From positions 1,342,150 to 1,406,149 of the forward strand of contig JAACJM010000002.1 of assembly GCA_013368315.1 (NCBI GenBank): a stretch of 64,000 bases of DNA, given 5' to 3'. A program made the position numbers and the translations under genes. How positions within the stretch are numbered: position 1 is the stretch's first letter; every line of letters begins with the position of its first letter. The notes beneath the pieces were generated by a model. That model searched no databases. It was not told the DNA's origin and worked only from the letters and a program-made list of their open reading frames with translations. Of the stretch, positions 57,374 through 64,000 are shown in pieces. This stretch comes from Tetrapyrgos nigripes. Taxonomy: Eukaryota > Basidiomycota > Agaricomycetes > Agaricales > Campanellaceae.

Positions 57374-58700
57374 ATTTTTTGTTCTTGGCATATTGTAGGC
57401 TCATTTAATTCAAGATCAAGAGCCTCTAAAACCCCAGGACCATAGGTGGCCTCATTGGGGAGATATGAGTTTCTGTAGGGGTGAGGAGGAGGGTATACTG
57501 CATGTAGGTGAGTTTTCATGTATTTGTTTGGTTTTTGGCTTATTCTGGGCTCAATCAATTCAAGATTAAGAGGCCCAAAAACCCCAGGATGATAGGTGGT
57601 CTCACTGGGGAGATATGTGTCTGTAGGGTGAGGAGGAGGGTATACTGGATGCAGAAGAGCTTTCCATGGATTTCTTTTGTTCTTGGTTATTCTGGACTCA
57701 TTTAATTCAAGACCAAGAGGCTCAAAAACCCCAGGATCATAGGTGGTCTCATTGGGGATATGCTGCATGTAGGCGAGTTTTCCATGTATTTTGTAAAAAT
57801 TCTTGGCTTATTATAGGCTCAATTAATTCAAGATTAAGAGGTCCACAAACCCCAGGACAATAGGTGATCTGGCTGTGGATTTATGAGTGTCTGCAGGTAT
57901 GTGTCAAGAACAGGTTCAGATAGGGACTGGATGCCTCTCAGGCCACCACACAGGAGCCAAAGACGAAGTAACAAGGCAAATAGATGGTATAAGTGAGTAA
58001 GCCAGACTGGGCCAGAGTCTACTAGTACTGAGAACAATGCTGAGCAGTATGGATCAGTGGGACAGAAGGGGACAGACTAAGGAACCTATCTACAAAGCCA
58101 TGTAGTAAATATACAGAAGTGCGAAGCTAGATCAGCAGATATCTGATGGAGGCAATCATAGGATGATAGCCATATGTCTAAGTGATGTCAATATGTGCAG
58201 TAGAAGTAGATATGATCTGTCAGTCAGAGAAATGATAGATCAAAGAAGATAGAACCCATAGGTACCAGGAGACGAGATCTAGAACAAAGGAAGTAGAAGG
58301 AATGGAGGACAGGGTCTGGAAGTGAAGACAGGAAGGGATTCATGACAGTATGAGGAGAGGAGTATACTGCATGTAGGTGAGTTTTCCACATATTTGTTTT
58401 GTTCTTGGCTTATTCTGGGCCCATTTAATTCAACATACAAGGGCCAGGAAACTCCAGGATCATAGGTGGTCTTTTTAGAGATATGAGTTTCTGTAGGGGT
58501 GAGGAGGAGGGTATCCTGCATGTAGGTGAGTTTTCCATGCATTTTTTTCATTCTGGGCTTATTTTGTACTCATCTTATTCAAGATACAAAGGCCAAGAAA
58601 CCCCAAGATTATAGGTGCTAAGGTGGTCTAGCTATGGAGGTGAAGAAGAGGGTATGTTGGATGTAGTTTTTTGCTGTGGAAAAAGACCACAATTTAATTT
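57374..58700. repeat. ~150-bp minisatellite, frame-preserving on the minus strand
   Basis: Copies of a unit containing TTCTTGGCTTATT, TTTAATTCAAGA, ACCCCAGGA, ATAGGTGGTCTCA and GAGGAGGGTATACTG begin near 57370, 57520, 57660 and 57780. Two more follow at about 58390 and 58535 after a ~480-bp non-repeat interval. Spacings of 150 and 147 between ACCCCAGG motifs keep one minus-strand frame open across three units (57310-57768), each reading T-T-Y-x-P-G-V-x-x-P-L-x-L-E-L. Confidence 0.85.
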
Positions 58701-59219
58701 GTGATTCAACTCATTCCCTTATGGCGTGTATCAAAAAAAATTCACTTCTTGCTTTTGGCTGTGATTTCAGTGTTTTGTTTCTTGTCTCTGCTTTGCTGCT
58801 AACCCTACCTTCAAACAGGTCTTGATAGTACCATCCTGAACTGAGAAGTGAAGTGGAGATCCCAGGTGGGATTAGGAAGCCATTTTCATGTGGTGATTGA
58901 TTGTAAGATGAGGGTAGGGAGGGGATGAGGAGAGAGTGTGGTTACATGGTTACTTGCTAGATTCTGATGTGAGCTTGTATTTTTAATATATGACAGTGAG
59001 TTGCTCCCATGCATGATAAGTTCCCTACATATCTTTTCACTGCCAATATCTTAACATGGTACCCCTGCCAAAGCAGTAATCGGACCTTACCAGCATAGCC
59101 TGGCCTCTACTCCCCAAGTGAAGATAATGTATAAAAGTATCTACCGTTCAGTTTCTACAAAGGGACATGAGGGAGGGACGAAGATATGGACGGGCACCTG
59201 GTTTTTCAAGCTAACAGTC
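58700..59219. other. No recognised gene
   Basis: AT-rich stretch between minisatellites; no coding signal. Confidence 0.5.
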
Positions 59220-59945
59220 AAGCTACTCAAGCCTCAGTGAGCTTGAGTTAGCTTGAGTGTTAGCTTGAGTGAGCTTGAGTGTGAGCTTGACTTCCATTTT
59301 GGGTATGGCTGTGCTTATCATACAACTTCACTACACTTCATTTCATAACAAGATTTGAACAAGATACTTGACTTTCATTGTGGCTGTGGTTATCCCAGCC
59401 TGTCCAACTTCACAAGATACTTACATTTAACTTCCATTTTGGGTGCAGCTGTGCTTATCCCAGCCTACCCAACTTTACACTTCATTTCATAACATTAAAT
59501 GGCTCATTTGACTTCCATCTTATCCTAGTCTGCCCAACTCTTCACTACAATTCATTTCATAACAAGATACTTACCTTAAATGGCTTGCACTTGCATTTTG
59601 TGTGTGGCTGTGCTTATCCCAGCCTTCATTTTATAAAAAGATACTTGCATTAAATGGCATAAACAACACTTATCCTCTATTGAGTCCTTGAGTGAGCTTG
59701 AGTTGGCTTGAGTGTTAGCTTGAGTTAGCTTGAATGTGAGCTTGAGTTAGCTTGAGTGAGCTTGAGTGAGCTTGAGTGTTAGCTTGAGTTAGCTTGAGTG
59801 TTAGCTTGAGTGAGCTTGAGTGAGCTTGAGTGTTAGCTTGAGTTAGCTTGAGTGAGCTTGAGTGTTAGCTTGAGTTAGCTTGAGTGTTAGCTTGAGTGAG
59901 CTTGAGTGTGAATGGGCTTGAGTGTAGCTTTGCATTAACTTGAAG
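59220..59945. repeat. AGCTTGAG minisatellite flanking a ~100-bp degenerate tandem array
   Basis: 59220-59290 and 59690-59945 consist of 10- and 12-base units (TTAGCTTGAG, TGTTAGCTTGAG, GTGAGCTTGA). Between them about four diverged ~100-bp units share TTCCATTTTGGGT, GCTGTGCTTATCCCAGCC and CATTTCATAACA. Confidence 0.85.
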
Positions 59946-60824
59946 GAGTAGATATTGGGGACTCCCAGTGTAGGAGAAATAAGTAAGTCCCAGGAGGTCC
60001 CAAAAGGTGGCTAGGTGTCTGGGTGCTACCCACCCTTGAGCCAGAAGTGTCTAAACTGTGTGAGTGACACTACTCACACAAGGATCCAAACTTCAGGTGG
60101 ATCAACCTACATGCCTACATGGCAACTAAACTAAAGAGAACAATGAGATAAAGACAGTTATGTGTTGCCAATGGCAACTGGCATGATGAATAAAAAAATA
60201 TGATGAAATGGCAAGGCTTGGTATGGTGCCAAATGGTGACAGTGAGTCTTGGTCTTGACACTGGGGAGTCCCAGGGAACATTTTGATAGAGTGTGTATAG
60301 GCCCCTGGTTACTAAGGCCTCCTAGGCAGGTTGATTAATGGGACCCATCCACTTTAACTAGGTACCTAGATATGGGTGCCTGAAGTGATAGCTTGACTGT
60401 GAGCTTGACTGTTAGCTTGACTGTTAGCTTGACTGTTAGCTTGAGTGTTAGCTTGAAAAACTGGTGGCCCGATATGGACATATTTCTTCAAATTTTTCAC
60501 TTCTGGGGTATGGATAGTATCAATGGCAAACATATAACTAAGATCTATGAGCTTCCGAGCTCACCATCAAAATACAAAATCTAACATCCTGGTTTTCACC
60601 TGGCATTTGCATGGGACATTGGGCATCAGGCATTGACATTGATGTTGGTGTTGGTTTTCTTTGTGGCGTGTGGTTAATTGTTGGACGTCAGTCTCAGTTT
60701 TCTCCTTCTTTTCTTCATCATGATGCACATCTTTATTTCGCAGTGTTTCGCTCATACTACTTACTTGGTTAGTAGCTGCTGTGTAGTAGTTAATTACATA
60801 AGAATGAAATTTTGGTACTGATAT
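59946..60824. repeat. Non-coding, with a third AGCTTGA block
   Basis: 60388-60462 repeats TGTTAGCTTGACTG units and ends in the same AGCTTGAAAAACTGGTGGCCC-like edge seen in reverse near 59200-59210. No gene recognised. Confidence 0.6.
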
Positions 60825-61150
60825 GGGAGGACCTCGTAACTTGCCATGCGAAGCAGTGGCCCCTTACCCCAGTAACAGGTCCTAGGGGTGATCTGCACAG
60901 CACGGGACCTACAAATTCGGATTTTAAAGCTATAATTACGTCTAGAACATGTTTTGGAGACTCACTCATACTTTGGTGGAAGTGGCTGGAGGTAGGGGGA
61001 ATGTATGAAGACAGTGGTTTGGTCCGTAGCAGGTCGGGGGGCCTGCACAGCCACTAGCCCTGTAAATTCGGATTCTACGGCCAAAATTACGTCCAGAACA
61101 TGTCTTGAAGACCCACCCATAATTTTCTGGAAGTGGCTAGCGAGGGGGGG
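60825..61150. repeat. Dispersed repeat copy 3 followed by a ~150-bp tandem duplication
   Basis: 60825-60880 is the third GGCCTCA/ACCTCGTAACTTGCCATGCG block. 60887-61000 and 61040-61150 are direct copies (AAATTCGGATT, AATTACGTC, AGAACATGT, GGAAGTGGCT). Confidence 0.75.
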
Positions 61151-61204
61151 TGTCAGAAAATGGCTGTTTTTGGGCCGCTAATAACTAGTAGCCAAATTTT
61201 TAGA

Positions 61205-62405
61205 AGAAGCTCTTTCGGCTCTTGAAGGACTGGAAGGTCAGATGTGAAAGGGATTTGCGAGGGGAACAGGCAGTAAAGAAAATGACGGACCTTGAGTATG
61301 GAATTCTTATCCTTAAGTGCGCGGAGGAAGCTGTTCGTCAAGCTGGAGGTCCTAGCGCTTGGGATGCACTTTCACTTGAAGAGCGGTCGAGCCGTCTTCA
61401 CGAAATGCGAACACAGTTGGTACGGGATATTGGGTGGGCTGAGTTTGCAAAATTGCCGAAGGAGGAGCAGGACGAAGTGGATTTCTTTCTTTGGGCAAGT
61501 TGTCGCATGCACAAAGAAATGAACGCGTTCAAAGGAGGTTGTTTCGGAATGGAGCAATTTTGGGTCGAGACTGGAATACCGGGGCCTCGGAAAATGTACA
61601 ATTGAGACAACGCTGCGACGGTTGAGCTGGCACCTTCAACAACCGCATCTCGACGCACCGAGGATGTATCCAAGGGTGGAGCAATCAAGCTGGCAAGTCT
61701 CTGTGGGGCAATCTTTCGACACAAGGATCGGAAGCGGGGGCAGCAAGATACGCTGCGGTTCTTTGACAAGAGCTGGGTTTCATCATATCGTTCCTGGATA
61801 CCAGCAACACGCGTTTTCAATCCCACGCAGAAGCCTGCGCCGTTCTCGTCACCTATCACGACTTATTCATCAGATTCCTGACGTACGTCAAAGAGAATAA
61901 AGCTTCCCGCAAACTTAATCATATGGAACAGAATGTCTGGAACAGCCTTCACTGCATTCCAACTCGTCACGAAATCTGCGTTATCACCCTTTACTGGCTC
62001 TCCATCAGTGTCCCTTATATGCGAGAAATACGAGGTCCTTACCGAGAACACGAGAATGTTTTGTTGCTCGGAAAGCTTCATTAACGTGTCATTCAATTCA
62101 TCGACGCGTTAATGAATGATTTGGATGTATTGATTGGACCCGACGCGTCTTTGGAAAAGGGATCCTTCGATGGACAACCTTGGGAACGTCCGGAAGCATT
62201 CTATGCGGTCCAGAAACATGCCGTGGAGCTCCCTCATTTGCGACCTCTTATGATTGCTTTTTTAAAAGCAGCTCGTCAAACGTGGATTCGTTTCAGCTCA
62301 GAATTTGCTGAAGGTGGCGCACTTTCCAATGCCACCCCGGATCAGATCGAACGAGCTTTCATGGAGAGTACCAATGACTTGTGTGTAGTACTCATGTATG
62401 CATAA
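61205..62405 (+). pseudogene. Relic of a second Agaricomycete repeat-gene family
   Basis: Block 1 (61222-61605) ends E-V-D-F-F-L-W-A-S-C-R-M-H-K-E-M-N-A-F-K-G-G. Block 2 in other frames (61615-61790) includes G-A-I-K-L-A-S-L-C-G-A-I-F-R-H-K-D and G-Q-Q-D-T-L-R-F-F. Block 3 (62112-62405) has G-P-D-A-S-L-E-K-G-S-F-D-G-Q-P-W-E-R-P-E-A-F-Y-A and S-T-N-D-L. From memory, this order (CCMHK-LN..KGG, GAIF.HKD.KGQQD, DG.PWERPE, TND..EG) belongs to a large multi-copy family in mushroom genomes that behaves like a mobile element; no function is established. Frame shifts between blocks and loss of the region after TND make this copy dead. Confidence 0.6.
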
Positions 62406-64000
62406 GTATCTGATAGACACTGAAGCTTGAGGCTTCCTTGATCCCCCCGCTTTACACTTTTTAAATGAGCAATATTTCGTTCACAGGACGGAAATCTATC
62501 GCATACACCCAAGCTCTACCACCAAAATCACCGCCGCTGCCTTTCTGCAGCTTCGATACCCCATGACACCACCTACTCCCATACACACTATGTCTCAAAC
62601 TACGGTTAATAAGACGATTCAACCGTCAAAATCCTTGTCGCATCCAGCTCCTCAGTTGGAAGACGCGACTTAACCTCGTCGCAAGCCGAGAACCTTTCTC
62701 ATACCTAGGCTATTGGTAATCCCTCAAGATCTACTCGTGTCGAGGTTCTTAGTCCTCGAGAACGTTCTCACAATAGTCTATTCGATGAACCCGTGGCCTC
62801 ATATGACCAGGTAATGCACGAGATGGTCTCAACTTCTGAGACCGTAAGAAGGGGGAAGGAAAAATCCCTCTTTGACTTCTGTCTACGCAGTAACCCCGGC
62901 GCAAATGCTCCTGTACCACTTGCTAGTACCAGCAACGTACGACGTTCTGAACGCTCTAACCGTAATTATAACTCGAGACCGAGAGGACAACAATTCCGCT
63001 GATATTGAAGATACTGAAGAGGTAATCCCACCTTAAAAACGATCTCAAAGCAGAACCTCTGTCAGATCAAGTATGTCTCGTACATCGGAAACTCAAGTCC
63101 GAGATTACCACCTTGACCGGTAGAATGAATTTTGCGTTTACATCTCGCGTTTATGTAAACGCTTAGCGTTCACCTTGCGTCTCACGATAAACGCGCGTGT
63201 CTACATACCGTGAGTTTACACTGTAAGTATATGTAGTACAGCACCTAAATTTTTGCGTCCCGGTGTATGGCAATAATAGTGTCCGGAAAATCAAAAACCC
63301 AGATTTTGACACAAGTTACCACTTTTTTTTGACCATTTTGACCATCTTTTCACACAATTTGGGGGGACTACGGATTTTTCATGATTTTTTGCACAACTTC
63401 TCATCAATGAAAAGTCAAGTCATCTTTCTTTACAAGTTCAGATAACAGACCGAAAAATTCACAGGTTTCACATTTGACCCATTTTTTGCGCATGTTGTTG
63501 GGGATGGGTTTTGCCATGAAATTTTCGCATGTTCTCTTGATCTTAGATTCCAAAAGTTACAGGTTCTGGAAATGGAAACTTATGATTATTTTTTGCAAGT
63601 TGAACTCCTTTCATAGCTCAAATATTTCTGCAAGTTTCATAGCAAGTATTTGTTCACTTTCTTTTGCAAGTTCTCAAGAGGGAAATTTCATTCAGATTTT
63701 AACCTCCCGCAGTCATCGTCGACAGGCGCAGAGAGCTACCGTACTGTACGGAGAGTTCTAGCAAATTAGGCTAATGAATGGCTGACCGCGCCCATGGCAT
63801 AGACCTGCAAAATTTCACGAAAGGTACCAGGTAGGAACCTGTGTAAAAAGTCTCAGCCAAAGTGATGTACTCACCTGTGGAAATCTCTGTGGTTGTTCGC
63901 ATGTGTGAACTTGTAAAATTCAGGCCAGAGCCTCTGAATCCAATTTGAACCTGCGAGAAAATTTGACCCCACACCAAGAGCTGACCTAGGAAAAAATTGA
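62406..64000. other. No secure gene; GTTTAC-rich palindromic patch
   Basis: 62793-63002 is open with a Ser/Arg/Asn-rich frame that may belong to the relic upstream. At 63130-63210 TAAACGC/GCGTTTA motifs alternate in both orientations. The rest to the window end is AT-rich with TTTTTTGACC/GCAAGTT motifs and no gene. Confidence 0.4.

Noticed and set aside
59690..59945. CRISPR-like array
   Set aside because: Units are contiguous 10-12 base repeats without spacers, and the genome is eukaryotic.

Overview
The window looks like nuclear DNA of a mushroom-forming basidiomycete (Agaricomycetes). The protein genes carry many short introns (about 45-70 nt, GT..AG). They belong to families typical of these fungi: a seven-helix DUF6534-type membrane protein, a MYND-finger/DUF4470 protein, a P450, a secreted expansin-like protein, a GMC oxidoreductase and a URC1-type protein. 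Between them lie retrotransposon, Tc1, hAT-like, Helitron-like and lineage-specific repeat remnants. No RNA gene, CRISPR array or bacterial-type operon is visible.

Layout. 1-5.4 kb is repeat-rich: the 3' end of a chromodomain Ty3/gypsy element, two or three MITE-like elements, and a SEC63 fragment. 6.7-19.8 kb is the gene island: expansin-like (+), URC1-like (-), MYND/DUF4470 (-), cytochrome P450 (-) and DUF6534-type membrane protein (-). All five splice into intact or apparently intact frames. 20.8-21.1 kb holds a decayed histone H4. 22.28-23.88 kb is a compact element with two 144-bp terminal repeats that match along their length and a single gag-like ORF. 26.0-27.4 kb is an intronless alcohol-acetyltransferase-like gene.

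27.4-49 kb is mostly mobile or decayed DNA. It holds a Helitron-type accessory ORF in pieces, an old inverted-repeat element split by a well-preserved Tc1 transposon, a 5.3-kb decayed copy of a large Agaricomycete repeat-gene family, an Atg15-like lipase remnant and a 502-bp foldback element. 49.5-52.3 kb is an intact 11-exon GMC oxidoreductase with an unusual Ser/Thr-rich, hydrophobic tail. 52.75-52.88 kb contains two abutting perfect palindromes. 54.3-64 kb is repeat landscape: a hAT-like end, an 870-bp-armed inverted repeat, a frame-preserving ~150-bp minisatellite, AGCTTGAG-type minisatellites and the relic of a second Agaricomycete repeat-gene family.

The intact genes do not form an obvious pathway. 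P450, acetyltransferase and GMC oxidoreductase are the kinds of enzymes used in fungal secondary metabolism or lignocellulose turnover, but they are separated by many kilobases of repeats and no backbone enzyme is present, so I do not call a cluster. The strongest structural observations are the gag-only terminal-repeat element, the twin palindromes, the Tc1 insertion that interrupts another element's terminal repeat, and the long inverted repeats. All family assignments are from sequence reading and recall of family motifs; no database search was run.
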